The position numbers and the translations under genes were made by a program. A stretch of 64,000 bases of DNA, taken from assembly GCA_041402125.1 (NCBI GenBank), contig JAWKSY010000001.1:62001-126000 (forward strand), written 5' to 3'. The notes beneath the pieces are model-generated. The model searched no databases, was not told where the DNA came from, and was given only the letters and a program-made list of their open reading frames with translations. Positions 45,294 to 53,938 of the stretch are shown one piece after another. The DNA comes from JAWKSY01 sp041402125 (GTDB lineage: Bacteria > Planctomycetota > GCA-002687715 > DRQF01). How positions within the stretch are numbered: the stretch's first letter is position 1; every line of letters starts with the position of its first letter.

Positions 45294-46579
45294 GCCACCG
45301 GCTCCGCCGCGGCGGCGACCTCGGCCTGGAGGTCCAGGATGTCCTGCCAGGCGAGGTACCACGCTTCCTCCGGCAGGCAGGCCTGGACGAGCGGGTGGTG
45401 GACCTCGCGGTTCCAGCTCTCCTCGTCCGTGGGCAGGAGCCCGGCGGACTCGCAGTGCGCGTACACGGGGTGGCCGAATCCGGGTTCGAAGGCGACGACG
45501 CGGAGGCGATCGGGTGCGAGCCCGCGCAGGAGATCGAGCTTCGCCGCGATCTCGGCCGGCGTCTCGCCCGGCCAGCCGAAGCTCGCGAGCACGCCGAGTT
45601 CGAGGCCGGCGCGGCGGAGCTCCCGCGCGGCGGACTCCAGCGCCGCGGCGGGAACGAGGCCGGTCGGGGCGACGTCGACCCCGGGCCCGCGGTCGAGCTC
45701 GAGCACGACGCGACCCGCTCCGGCGGCCGCGAGGGCCGCGACGGTGGACGCGTCGAGTCGTTCGGGCCGCGCCCGCAGCGACCACGGCGTCGTCGGGAAG
45801 CGCTCGGCCATGAGGCCGAGGATCGCGTCCCGCGCGCCCCCGTCCGCGAGGGGGTCGGGGTCGCGCCATTCCAGGCGACGCAGCGTCGAGAAGTCGGAGA
45901 AGGCCTGCCGGATCCGCGCCTCGAGCTGCTCGCGCGAGCGCACGCGGAGCGGTCCGGGCAGGTGCCGGAAGAAGGCCGAGCGCGCCGCGCAGGCCGGCGA
46001 CGTCGCGCCGCCCACCGTCGCCTCGACCGGGAGCACCCCCGTCTCGCCGAAGAGCCCCGTCCCGAGACCGCGGCGGAACAGCGCCCCGCCGCCGAAGACC
46101 CCGTAGTGGGGATTCGGGAAGGCGTCGGCCGCGAGGGGCGTCGGCTCGGCCCCGCGCGTGATCTCGCCGTCGCGGACCCTCCAGGTGCCGGCCGGGATCG
46201 CGTCCGCGCCGTCCCGCAGGAGGGCGCGCACCGGTCCCTCGGACTCGCCGGGCAGGACCCAGGCGTCGGGGAGGATGGCCGCGGCCAGCGCGGGCTCGAG
46301 CGTCGGCAGCGGACCGAAGAAGGCGATCGGGAGGGAGGGATGCCGCTCGCGCAGGGTCGTCGCCATGTGGCCGATGACCGGGAGCGTCTGCCGGGTGACG
46401 CGGAGCAGCGCCAGCTCGGGAGCCTCGGCGAAGGCGGCGAGGAAGGCGGCGTCGGAGGTGCCGTAGTCGGCGAGCACCACGGCGGGCTCGCGCCCCTCCT
46501 CCACCGCGAGCTGCGCGAGCTGCGCGCACTCCGGCTCGTACTGGATCTGGTCGACCAGGTGGACGATGGTGACCTTCAT
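45290..46579 (-). CDS. B12-binding/radical-SAM-like protein that has lost the cluster cysteines
   Basis: A 429-residue protein from ATG 46579, first gene of the operon. The layout follows the two-domain B12-binding plus radical SAM family: an N-terminal Rossmann-like part (residues 1-130) with FGPLPTLEPALAAAILPDAW and VLPGESEGPVRALL, then a TIM-barrel-like part. Where the family has E-x-T-R-G-C-x3-C-x2-C, this protein reads EATVGGATSPACAARSAFF, with one cysteine only. The DxHxxG cobalamin motif is also absent. Later family features remain (RSREQLEARIRQ, ELGVLASFGWPGET, RLRVVAFEPGFGHPVY). It is probably a non-catalytic scaffold or a repurposed enzyme of the glycan locus. Confidence 0.68.
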   Translation of the reverse strand: MKVTIVHLVDQIQYEPECAQLAQLAVEEGREPAVVLADYGTSDAAFLAAFAEAPELALLRVTRQTLPVIGHMATTLRERHPSLPIAFFGPLPTLEPALAAAILPDAWVLPGESEGPVRALLRDGADAIPAGTWRVRDGEITRGAEPTPLAADAFPNPHYGVFGGGALFRRGLGTGLFGETGVLPVEATVGGATSPACAARSAFFRHLPGPLRVRSREQLEARIRQAFSDFSTLRRLEWRDPDPLADGGARDAILGLMAERFPTTPWSLRARPERLDASTVAALAAAGAGRVVLELDRGPGVDVAPTGLVPAAALESAARELRRAGLELGVLASFGWPGETPAEIAAKLDLLRGLAPDRLRVVAFEPGFGHPVYAHCESAGLLPTDEESWNREVHHPLVQACLPEEAWYLAWQDILDLQAEVAAAAEPVA

Positions 46580-46717
46580 GCGCGCGTCGCGGCGGTCATT
46601 GCCGCCCTCCCCTCGGGGCACTAGAATGCGCTCGACTGTAACCGAGCGCGCAAGTCGCTCCCAGACAGCGAGTTGACGGCCTCGTCGCGGCGCGGCGCAA
46701 GCGGAGCCCCTTCCTTC

Positions 46718-47938
46718 ATGTCGGAGCCGTCGACGATCGGACTGGACGCCGAATCCTCCGCCGGGGCGCGGCCGCGGTCCCCGGCCGCCGTCCTCGCGGC
46801 CCTGCTCCTCGCGACGCTCGCGCTGGAGGCCTGGCGACGGGGCCTCACCGCGGACGAGGCGCGGTTCCTCGTCGAGGGCAGCCCGGCCGGTGCGGCCCGC
46901 GTCCAGGCCGTCTGGACGCACTGGGCCGGACGCCTGCCCGGTGGAGCTCGCGCCCTGGGCGTGCTCTCGGTGGCCCTGGGCCTCGCCGTCCTGGGCCTCG
47001 CGAGCGCGCGGCGCGCGGGCGCGGCGGCCGGCGCGGCCGCGATCCTCGTTCCTCTCGCCCTCCCCGCGACCCACGCGCTGAGCGGCGGCATCGGCGGGGC
47101 CGCCCCCGTCGTCCTCGCGGTCGCGGCCCTCGTCGCGCTCGCGGCGACCCTCGCCCCGCGCGTGGCGGCCGCCCGTCTCGCCGCCGTGGGGGCGCTCGCC
47201 GACGCGGCGATGCCCTGGCTTCCCTTCACCCGCGACTTCGGGGGATCGGCGCTCGGCGTCGCGGACTTCGGCTCGCCGCGCGTCGCCGTCCTCGCGACGG
47301 TGGCGCCGACCGCCCTCGCGGCGCTCGCGCTGGCCTGGCGCGCGGGCTCGCATCGCGTTCCAGCCCTCGGCGCCTGGCTCGTCCTGGGGGCGAGCCTCGC
47401 CGCGGCCGCCCTGACGCGCGGCACGGAGACCCTCGCCCCCGCGCTCGCCGGCGCGATCGCCCTCCTCGGCCTCGCCGCGTCGGGCGACCCCGCGGCGGCC
47501 GGAGGCCGGTTGGCGCTGACGGCCGCCCTCCCGGCGGCGCTGCTCGCCGCGATCTTCCTCGGGTTCCTTCCCGACCGCGGTCCGCCCGGCCGCGAGGCGA
47601 CCGAGCTCCCGCGCGTTCGCGCCGACCTCGACTGGCTGACCTTCCACGTCGATCAGGGCGCGCTGCTCGTCCACTGCGGCGAGACCGCGGCGATGGCGCG
47701 CTACCTCGAGGGCGCGGGACACCGGACGGGACACGTCTCGCTCGCGGCGCGGGTCCCCTCGGACCTCGACGACCTGCGCGCCTTCACCGATCTCAACCGC
47801 ATCGGCACGGTCGCGGTGACGGGAGGATTCGGCGGCCTGCGGAGCGAGGACGAGGCCCGCCTCGCCCGCCTCCTGCCGGGGTGGCTCCTGCGTCGCCCGC
47901 CCGAGCGACCGGAGGTCCTCGTCCTCCGTCGCCCCTGA
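46718..47938 (+). CDS. Polytopic membrane protein with soluble C-terminal domain, unknown function
   Basis: About 406 residues from ATG 46718, divergent from the glycan operon with a 138-bp shared upstream region. Roughly ten transmembrane helices fill residues 25-290 (for example AAVLAALLLATLALEAW, APVVLAVAALVALAATLA). About 115 soluble residues follow, ending with LRRPPERPEVLVLRRP. The arrangement resembles the GT-C-like membrane proteins at 1-451 and 24010-25992, but I find no catalytic motif. An earlier TTG start at 46673 is possible. A 170-bp MITE-like element begins 12 bp after the stop. Confidence 0.6.
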   Translation: MSEPSTIGLDAESSAGARPRSPAAVLAALLLATLALEAWRRGLTADEARFLVEGSPAGAARVQAVWTHWAGRLPGGARALGVLSVALGLAVLGLASARRAGAAAGAAAILVPLALPATHALSGGIGGAAPVVLAVAALVALAATLAPRVAAARLAAVGALADAAMPWLPFTRDFGGSALGVADFGSPRVAVLATVAPTALAALALAWRAGSHRVPALGAWLVLGASLAAAALTRGTETLAPALAGAIALLGLAASGDPAAAGGRLALTAALPAALLAAIFLGFLPDRGPPGREATELPRVRADLDWLTFHVDQGALLVHCGETAAMARYLEGAGHRTGHVSLAARVPSDLDDLRAFTDLNRIGTVAVTGGFGGLRSEDEARLARLLPGWLLRRPPERPEVLVLRRP

Positions 47939-47949
47939 CCGGGGTCCGG

Positions 47950-48119
47950 CTCAGAGTCCGTGAATTCATCCCCGCGTCGGCCCGAGACCGCGCGAAACGG
48001 CGTCGGGCGAGGAAGGCCGACGAGGCGTATCAATGGAAAGATACGGCGAGGAGGCATGACGAAGACCGGCGCCGTTGCAGCCGGTCGAAGCCAGCGGGGA
48101 TGGGTTCACAGACTCTCAG
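47950..48119. mobile_element. MITE-like element, copy 1 (170 bp)
   Basis: The ends are imperfect inverted repeats: left CTCAGAGTCCGTGAATTCAT, right (reverse complement) CTGAGAGTCTGTGAACCCAT, both leading into CCCCGC. A direct CCGG flanks both sides (47946-47949 and 48120-48123), compatible with a target duplication. Inside is a hairpin CGTATC-N8-GATACG. No open frame for a transposase fits. It sits exactly between two convergent gene ends and supplies the TGA stop of the GT2 gene (48116-48118). By eye it is about 95% identical to the reverse complement of copy 2. Confidence 0.82.
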
Positions 48120-49048
48120 CCGGTGACGAGGACGCGGAGCATGGCGGCCGCCACCTGCCGCGCGTGGGCGAGGAACTCGCGCGTGCTCTCGAGATGGCGC
48201 CGGATGCGACGGATCTCGCGCAACCCGACGTAGAGGATCGCCGCCTTCACGAGCACGACGCCCGCGACGTGGTAGTGCTTGCGGTAGAACTGCAGGCGGT
48301 TCTTGTGCCACTCGAAGGGGAAGTGCGCGAAGCGGCTCGTCGAGGCGCCGAGGTGGTGCAGGACCTCGGTCCCCTCGTGCAGGTACCAGATCTCCCAGCC
48401 CGCCTTCCGCATCCGCAGGCACCAGTCGACGTCGTTGAAGAAGAGCCAGAGCCGGCGATCCATCGGACCGATCTCGTCGTAGACCTCGCGCCGCACGAGG
48501 AAGCAGGTCCCCGGCGGCTGATCGACGCGCGCGTCGGCGTCGTGGCTCCAGTCGCGGTAGTTGTAGCGGTCGAGGACGCGGTTCTTCGGCCAGCGCTCCT
48601 CGAGCCAGGTGTCGTACCAGAGCGCGACCCGGAGATCGGGGAAGCGCATGCAGGCGCGCTGGGGCGAGCCGTCGGGATTCACGAGGCGCGGGGCGACGCC
48701 GCCGACCTCCTCGTGCTCCTCGAGGAACCCGATCATGCGTTCGAAGGTCCCGGGCCTCACCTCGGTGTCGGAACCGAGCAGGCAGAGGTAACGGCCGGTC
48801 GCGAGCTCGAGTCCCTGGTTGACCCCGCGCGCGTAGCCGAGGTTCTCCTCGTTGCGGTAGAGCCGGACCCAGGGGAAGCGGGTGCGGACCGCCTCGACGC
48901 TGCCGTCCGCCGAGGCGTTGTCGATGACGATGACCTCCAGGGCGAGAGGGGATCCCTCCCGCCCCCGCGCGAGCGCCTCGAGGGCGGCGCAGGTCAGCTC
49001 CTCCGTGTTCCAGGAGAGCATGACGATCGACAGGTCCGGAGCGGTCAT
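48116..49048 (-). CDS. GT2 glycosyltransferase (rhamnosyltransferase-like)
   Basis: A 310-residue GT-A family 2 enzyme. Motifs are IVMLSWNTEEL, VIDNASADGSVE, NLGYARGVNQGLELA, and CLLGSDTEVRPG as the metal-site region. PPGTCFLVRREVYDEIGPMD and LFFNDVDWCLRMRKAGW follow, typical of WbbL-like rhamnosyltransferases. It is outside the coupled operon but the same strand and function, so it probably belongs to the same pathway. Its stop codon lies in the end of MITE copy 1, so the element may have trimmed or changed its C-terminus. Confidence 0.9.
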   Translation of the reverse strand: MTAPDLSIVMLSWNTEELTCAALEALARGREGSPLALEVIVIDNASADGSVEAVRTRFPWVRLYRNEENLGYARGVNQGLELATGRYLCLLGSDTEVRPGTFERMIGFLEEHEEVGGVAPRLVNPDGSPQRACMRFPDLRVALWYDTWLEERWPKNRVLDRYNYRDWSHDADARVDQPPGTCFLVRREVYDEIGPMDRRLWLFFNDVDWCLRMRKAGWEIWYLHEGTEVLHHLGASTSRFAHFPFEWHKNRLQFYRKHYHVAGVVLVKAAILYVGLREIRRIRRHLESTREFLAHARQVAAAMLRVLVTG

Positions 49049-49127
49049 GCCGGGATCATGCGCGACCCGGGCCTCCGGCCCCAGCGCACCCGCGGCGCGC
49101 GGGGTGAAAACCCGGGCGCCGGCGCCA

Positions 49128-49898
49128 TCAGAAGACGAACTGGAATCCGAGGTAGAAGCGCAGGTCGACGTGCTCGGCGCGGGAGCGGAAGAGATCGCGC
49201 CCCAGCGAGAAGAGGACGTTGAAGTCCTCGGCCGCGGCCCAGCGGAAGCCCACGTCGAAGAAGACGCCGGAGTCCTCGAGCTCGAAGACGCCGAAGTGCA
49301 GATCCGGCACGCCGGACGATTCGCCCACGATGTCGCCGACGAGTTCGAAGTCCTCGGTCAGGGCCCAGCTCAGGGCGATGCCGCCGGAGACGCCGTTCGC
49401 GCCGTCCTCCGAGATCGACCAGGCCGCCTCGAGACCGAGGCCGAACTCGTCATACAGCGGAAACTGGAGCTGCACGGGGAGATTGAAGGACCAGCGGTCG
49501 TCGTCGAGCCCCCGGCGCGCCGCGGACCCGTCGACCTCGAAGTCGAAGTTGGGTCCGACCGAGGCCGAGAATCCGTGATCCTCCTCCTCGAGGAAGCGGT
49601 ACTTGAAGCCCACGTTGGCCCGTCCGACGCCGATGTGGGTGGGACCCGGGGCATCCTCCTGACGCCCGAGCAACGGCACCGTCACCGTCACCTGGGCCTG
49701 ATCGCCGAGTCCGACCGCGAGGTCGATCACCGGCGCCGCCCAGGCCCGCGAGTCGCCGTCGAGCTCGAGCTGGAGGGCGGTGATGAGCTCGACCACGCCG
49801 GCGCCGGGGGTTCCGGTGTCGTCGATGGAGAGCGGCGGGCCGCCCTGACCGAGCGCGGTTCCGGCCAGGATGAAGGTCAGCAGAAGGACGGAACGCAC
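49128..49898 (-). CDS. Outer-membrane beta-barrel protein
   Basis: I chose GTG 49898, which follows GGGGAGA and starts directly on a signal peptide (RSVLLLTFILAGTALGQG); an ATG 39 bases upstream is less likely. The 256-residue protein has alternating amphipathic strands such as AQVTVTVPLLGR, RANVGFKYRFLEEEDHGF and WSFNLPVQLQFPL. It ends with LRFYLGFQFVF, an aromatic-terminated strand typical of barrel proteins recognised by BamA. It resembles the MetA/phenol-degradation-type transporter family (PF13557-like). Substrate unknown. Confidence 0.78.
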   Translation of the reverse strand: MRSVLLLTFILAGTALGQGGPPLSIDDTGTPGAGVVELITALQLELDGDSRAWAAPVIDLAVGLGDQAQVTVTVPLLGRQEDAPGPTHIGVGRANVGFKYRFLEEEDHGFSASVGPNFDFEVDGSAARRGLDDDRWSFNLPVQLQFPLYDEFGLGLEAAWSISEDGANGVSGGIALSWALTEDFELVGDIVGESSGVPDLHFGVFELEDSGVFFDVGFRWAAAEDFNVLFSLGRDLFRSRAEHVDLRFYLGFQFVF

Positions 49899-50046
49899 GA
49901 TCTCGAATCTCCCCGCGGGACGCCGGTGGGTCTTCACCCGACCGGACCCGTTCCGCGCCGCTCGGCGCGATTCCTCGTCTCCGTGCCAGCCATCGGACGC
50001 CGGGCGCCGGGGAAACGAGGCGAACGGACTCCTCGGATGCGGTGGA

Positions 50047-50829
50047 TCACCGCAGTCCGAAGGTGATCTTCAGGCGGATCCGGTGGCTCACCGTCTCGGT
50101 GGCGCCGGACTTGACCTCGTCGCCGAGGAGGGTCTCCATGCTCGTCACCTCGCCGAGCTCGCGCCCCACCGCTTTCGCCTGGGCGGTCGCGGCGCGCGAG
50201 GCCGACTTGACGGCCGCGGCCACCGCATCGGCGTAGAGCGCCGGCTCGTCGTCGCAGCGGTACGAGATGGCGCCGGCCTCGCTGAAGGCGTCGGCGGTCG
50301 GGCTGCCCTGGCCGGTCACCATCGCGATGTAGGCGAGCTGCGGATCGTTCGACGAGTTGGGGTGACGGACCCCGTTCTCGCGGCAGGCCTCGATGATCTC
50401 GCCGAGGAGGGCCGAGCGACGCTCCGCGTCCAGACCCTGCAGGGGCAGGCGGAGCACGAGCCGCTCGGTGATCGCGACCTCGGGGTCGAGCTTCTGATCA
50501 CCCCCGTTCATGCCGAGCATGATCGCGTTCATGCCGCCCTCGTCCTGGCCGGCGAAGCCGATCCCGATCCGCGGCCCGAGGCGCTCGATCGCGAGGCCGG
50601 GCGCATCGAGCTCGCCGAGCTTCTTGGTGAAGCGGGCGAGCGCCTGACCGTACTTCACGAAGGCGTCGCCGGGCAACTCGGCGCGACCCTCGATCGTCCC
50701 GCGGATCTCCACCGTGTTCGCGGGACGCGAGGCGCGGCCCTCCGCGGTCACGGTGATCCCCTGCGAGAGGGCGGTCGAGGTCGCGATCAGGACCGCGAAG
50801 GCGGCGAGGCGGAGACGGTGGACGGACAT
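50047..50829 (-). CDS. SIMPL-domain (DUF541) secreted protein
   Basis: A 260-residue exported protein. ATG 50829 follows GGGAGA, and residues 1-24 are a signal peptide (AFAVLIATSTALSQG). The body matches the SIMPL/DUF541 family: ITVTAEGRASRPANTVEIRG near the N-terminus, a central variable region, and a C-terminal AVKSASRAATAQAKAVGREL followed by VSHRIRLKITFGL. Family members are periplasmic proteins of unclear role, linked in some bacteria to oxidative stress. It is divergent from clpB with a 229-bp shared upstream region. Confidence 0.88.
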   Translation of the reverse strand: MSVHRLRLAAFAVLIATSTALSQGITVTAEGRASRPANTVEIRGTIEGRAELPGDAFVKYGQALARFTKKLGELDAPGLAIERLGPRIGIGFAGQDEGGMNAIMLGMNGGDQKLDPEVAITERLVLRLPLQGLDAERRSALLGEIIEACRENGVRHPNSSNDPQLAYIAMVTGQGSPTADAFSEAGAISYRCDDEPALYADAVAAAVKSASRAATAQAKAVGRELGEVTSMETLLGDEVKSGATETVSHRIRLKITFGLR

Positions 50830-50950
50830 GGTGATTCTCCCTGGATTCCGGACCCCGCCGACCGGGGCGAGGTGCCAGCCCGGCGCACGGCGTTCCGACA
50901 TTTTGACAGCGCGGCCCGCCGGGGCAACGGGCGGCGCGGCGGGCGACCCC

Positions 50951-50992
50951 CACAAATACCGCAGAACGCTCGATTTGTGACCACTTCGTCAC
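50951..50992. promoter_or_regulatory. Two overlapping inverted repeats upstream of clpB
   Basis: CACAAAT (50951-50957) and ATTTGTG (50973-50979) form a perfect 7-bp inverted repeat with a 15-bp spacer in a locally AT-rich stretch. GTGAC (50977-50981) and GTCAC (50988-50992) form a second one that shares its first bases. They lie 67-108 bp upstream of the clpB start in the region shared with the divergent SIMPL gene. No CIRCE sequence is present. They could be operators for heat-shock control of clpB. Confidence 0.4.
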
Positions 50993-51058
50993 CGAGCCTC
51001 CCTTGGAACGCGATCTGCGGAGGTTCCCTCGGCCGCATTCCCTCGACCGGAGGACGAC

Positions 51059-53704
51059 ATGAATCCCGAGATGCTGACCCAGAAGTCCCAGGAAGCCCTC
51101 GCCGCGGCGCAGACCCTGGGCATCGAGAAGAGCCACCAGGAGGTCGACGGCGAGCACCTGCTCGTCGCCCTCGTCGAGCAGGAGCAGGGGCTGATCCCGC
51201 GCCTGCTCGAGCGCATGGGGGTCTCCGGCCGCGACCTGGCCGCCGCCCTCCGCCAGGATCTCGACCAGCGTCCGAAGGTCCGCGGCGGCGGCGTCGAGCC
51301 GGGCAAGATCTACCTCTCGCAGCGCCTGGCGCGTCTCCTCGTCGACGCGGAGAAGCTCGCGAAGCAGATGAAGGACGCCTACGTCAGCGTCGAGCACCTC
51401 TTCATGGTCTTCCTCCGCGAGGGCAAGAAGACGGCGGGGGGCGAGACCCTCGCGACCTTCGGCGTGGACGAGAAGCGCTTCCTCGAGACGCTCACCGCCG
51501 TCCGCGGCAACCAGCGCGTCGAGTCCGCGACGCCCGAGGACAGCTACGAGGCGCTCGAGCGCTACGGCCGCGACCTCGTGAAGATGGCCCGGGAGGGCAA
51601 GATGGACCCGGTGATCGGGCGCGACGAGGAGATCCGCCGCGTCATCCGGATCCTCTCGCGCAAGACGAAGAACAACCCGGTGCTGATCGGCGAGCCGGGC
51701 GTCGGCAAGACCGCGATCGCGGAGGGCCTCGCCCAGCGCATCGTGCGCGGCGACGTGCCGGAGGGCCTCAAGGACCGCATCGTCTTCGCCCTCGACATGG
51801 GGTCGCTCATCGCCGGAGCGAAGTACCGCGGCGAGTTCGAGGAGCGCCTGAAGGCCGTGCTGACCGAGGTGAAGAAGAGCGAGGGACGCATCCTCCTCTT
51901 CGTGGACGAGCTCCACACCGTCGTCGGCGCCGGCAAGTCGGACGGCGCGATGGACGCCGGCAACATGCTGAAGCCGATGCTCGCCCGCGGCGAGCTGCAC
52001 TGCATCGGCGCCACGACCCTCGACGAGTACCGCAAGTACATCGAGAAGGACGCGGCGCTGGAGCGACGCTTCCAGCCGGTGCTGGTCGAGCCGCCGAGCG
52101 TCGAGGACACGATCTCGATCCTCCGCGGCCTGCGCGAGCGCTTCGAGGTCCACCACGGCGTGAAGATCCAGGACGCCGCGCTCGTCAACGCCGCGACGCT
52201 CTCCGATCGCTACATCACCGACCGCTTCCTGCCGGACAAGGCCATCGACCTCGTCGACGAGGCCTGCGCGCTCATCCGCACCGAGATCGACTCGATGCCG
52301 GCCGAGCTCGACGCCGCGACCCGTCGCGTCATGCAGCTCGAGATCGAGGAGGCGGCGCTCGCCAAGGAGAAGGACGAGGCCAGCAAGTCGCGTCTCGCGA
52401 CCCTGCGCCGCGAGCTCGGCGATCGCCGCGCCGAGGCCGACGCCCTGCGGGCGCGCTACGAGAGCGAGAAGGAGGAGATCGGCCGCGCCAAGGCCCTCCG
52501 CTCCCGCATCGAGGGCGTCCGCCGCGAGGTCGAGCAGGCGGAGCGTGACTACGACCTGAACCGCGCGGCCGAGCTGAAGCACGGGACCCTGCCGAAGCTC
52601 GAGGCCGAGCTGAAGGAGGAGGAGAAGAAGCTCGTCGCCCGCGAGGGCAGCCTGCTCCGCGAGGAGGTGACGGCCGAGGAGATCGCGAACATCGTCGGGC
52701 GCTGGACCGGCATCCCGGTCTCGCGCCTCGTCGAGGGCGAGCGCGAGAAGCTCCTGCGGCTCGACGCGATCCTCCACGAGCGCGTCATCGGCCAGGACGA
52801 GGCGGTCGATCTGGTCTGCGACGCGGTGATCCGCGCCCGGGCCGGGATCAAGGACCCGCGGCGTCCGGTGGGCTCCTTCATCTTCCTCGGCCCGACCGGC
52901 GTGGGAAAGACCGAGCTCGCCAAGGCGCTCGCCGAGGCCCTCTTCGACTCCGAGGACAACATCGTCCGCATCGACATGTCGGAGTACATGGAGAAGCACG
53001 CGGTGTCGCGTCTGATCGGCGCGCCTCCGGGTTACGTCGGCTACGAGGAGGGCGGCCAGCTCACCGAGGCGGTGCGGCGGAAGCCCTACTCGGTGATCCT
53101 CTTCGACGAGATCGAGAAGGCCCATCCGGACGTCTTCAACGTCCTGCTGCAGATCCTCGACGACGGCCGCGTCACGGACAGCCAGGGGCGCGTCGTGAGC
53201 TTCAAGAACGCCGTCATCATCATGACGAGCAACATCGGCTCGCAGCACCTCCTGGAGGGGATCACCTCGGGCGGCGTCCTCGACGACCGGATCCGCAACC
53301 GGGTCCTCGCCGACCTGCGCGCGAGCTTCCGGCCGGAGTTCCTGAACCGCGTCGACGAGACGGTGCTCTTCTCGCCGCTGCAGCCGCAGGAGATCGAGCG
53401 GATCGTCGAGCTCATGGTGGCCGACCTCCGGCGTCGCCTCGCCGACCGCCGGATCGAGCTCGTGCTCGACGACGACGCGCGGCGCTTCATCGCGAGGGAG
53501 GGCTACGACCCGGTCTACGGCGCGCGTCCGCTGAAGCGCTTCCTGCAGCGAGAGGTCGAGACGCGCATCGGCCGCGCGATCATCGCCGGGGACATCCCCG
53601 ACGGCACGACGCTCGAGGTCGCGCTCGAGAAGGGAGAGCTCGTCGTGCATCGACGGGCCCCGAAGGCGGAGGAGCGCGCGGAGGAAGCGGGTCGGGCGAA
53701 CTGA
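51059..53704 (+). CDS. clpB: ATP-dependent disaggregase ClpB
   Basis: An 881-residue Hsp100 chaperone that works with DnaK/DnaJ/GrpE to pull apart protein aggregates in the cytoplasm. ATG 51059 is preceded by GGAGGACGAC. Domains in order: ClpN repeats (1-150), AAA1 with Walker A GEPGVGKT (about residue 212) and Walker B ILLFVDELH, and a long middle coiled-coil domain (about 410-530), which distinguishes it from ClpA/C. AAA2 follows with Walker A GPTGVGKT (about 612) and VILFDEIEKAHP, then the C-terminal D2-small domain. There is no IGF/IGL ClpP-binding loop, as expected for ClpB. It is complete and normal in length. Confidence 0.97.
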   Translation: MNPEMLTQKSQEALAAAQTLGIEKSHQEVDGEHLLVALVEQEQGLIPRLLERMGVSGRDLAAALRQDLDQRPKVRGGGVEPGKIYLSQRLARLLVDAEKLAKQMKDAYVSVEHLFMVFLREGKKTAGGETLATFGVDEKRFLETLTAVRGNQRVESATPEDSYEALERYGRDLVKMAREGKMDPVIGRDEEIRRVIRILSRKTKNNPVLIGEPGVGKTAIAEGLAQRIVRGDVPEGLKDRIVFALDMGSLIAGAKYRGEFEERLKAVLTEVKKSEGRILLFVDELHTVVGAGKSDGAMDAGNMLKPMLARGELHCIGATTLDEYRKYIEKDAALERRFQPVLVEPPSVEDTISILRGLRERFEVHHGVKIQDAALVNAATLSDRYITDRFLPDKAIDLVDEACALIRTEIDSMPAELDAATRRVMQLEIEEAALAKEKDEASKSRLATLRRELGDRRAEADALRARYESEKEEIGRAKALRSRIEGVRREVEQAERDYDLNRAAELKHGTLPKLEAELKEEEKKLVAREGSLLREEVTAEEIANIVGRWTGIPVSRLVEGEREKLLRLDAILHERVIGQDEAVDLVCDAVIRARAGIKDPRRPVGSFIFLGPTGVGKTELAKALAEALFDSEDNIVRIDMSEYMEKHAVSRLIGAPPGYVGYEEGGQLTEAVRRKPYSVILFDEIEKAHPDVFNVLLQILDDGRVTDSQGRVVSFKNAVIIMTSNIGSQHLLEGITSGGVLDDRIRNRVLADLRASFRPEFLNRVDETVLFSPLQPQEIERIVELMVADLRRRLADRRIELVLDDDARRFIAREGYDPVYGARPLKRFLQREVETRIGRAIIAGDIPDGTTLEVALEKGELVVHRRAPKAEERAEEAGRAN

Positions 53705-53738
53705 TCCGTCGCGACCGCGGGGGCGGGGCGAAAAAGGT

Positions 53739-53772
53739 GGGGGCGGCACGTTCCCGCTTTCGTGCCGCCCCC
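53739..53772 (-). terminator. 12-bp perfect hairpin in the clpB 3' region, terminator-like
   Basis: GGGGGCGGCACG (53739-53750) and CGTGCCGCCCCC (53761-53772) pair perfectly around a 10-base loop. On the minus strand it is followed by ACC and TTTTT, so it fits an intrinsic terminator for the convergent gene ending at 53958. On the plus strand the following TCTCG is weak, so it may also slow clpB transcription. Confidence 0.6.
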
Positions 53773-53830
53773 TCTCGTTCCGGGAGGAAGGTCCCGGTTC
53801 GATTTCTCGTTCTTCGGCGAGGGTGAGTTC

Positions 53831-53938
53831 CCCGTCCGGACGCCAGCGGAACCGCTCTCGCCCGGACGGGGCCCTGCCCGAGGCCCCCCGCGGGGCCTCC
53901 TTCACGCGCCTCCCGGACTGCGAAGACGGGAGGCGCGT
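53831..53938. other. Cluster of three more strong hairpins between clpB and the DUF5666-like gene
   Basis: CCCGTCCGG (53831-53839) pairs with CCGGACGGG (53862-53870). GAGGCCCC/GGGGCCTC form a hairpin at 53880-53899. ACGCGCCTCCCG (53904-53915) pairs perfectly with CGGGAGGCGCGT (53927-53938). Together with the hairpin at 53739 this gives four stems in 200 bp with no gene. It may be a bidirectional terminator array or a small structured RNA. Confidence 0.5.

Noticed and set aside
46580..46717. A promoter for the glycan operon in the divergent gap.
   Set aside because: No convincing -35/-10 pair was found on the minus strand; TTGAC at 46673 points the other way and lacks a -10 box.
50498..53905. 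Open frame of about 1100 codons antisense to clpB.
   Set aside because: It lies opposite a certain gene, has the skewed Asp/Leu/Arg/Val composition of a GC-rich shadow frame, and shows no domain or start signal.
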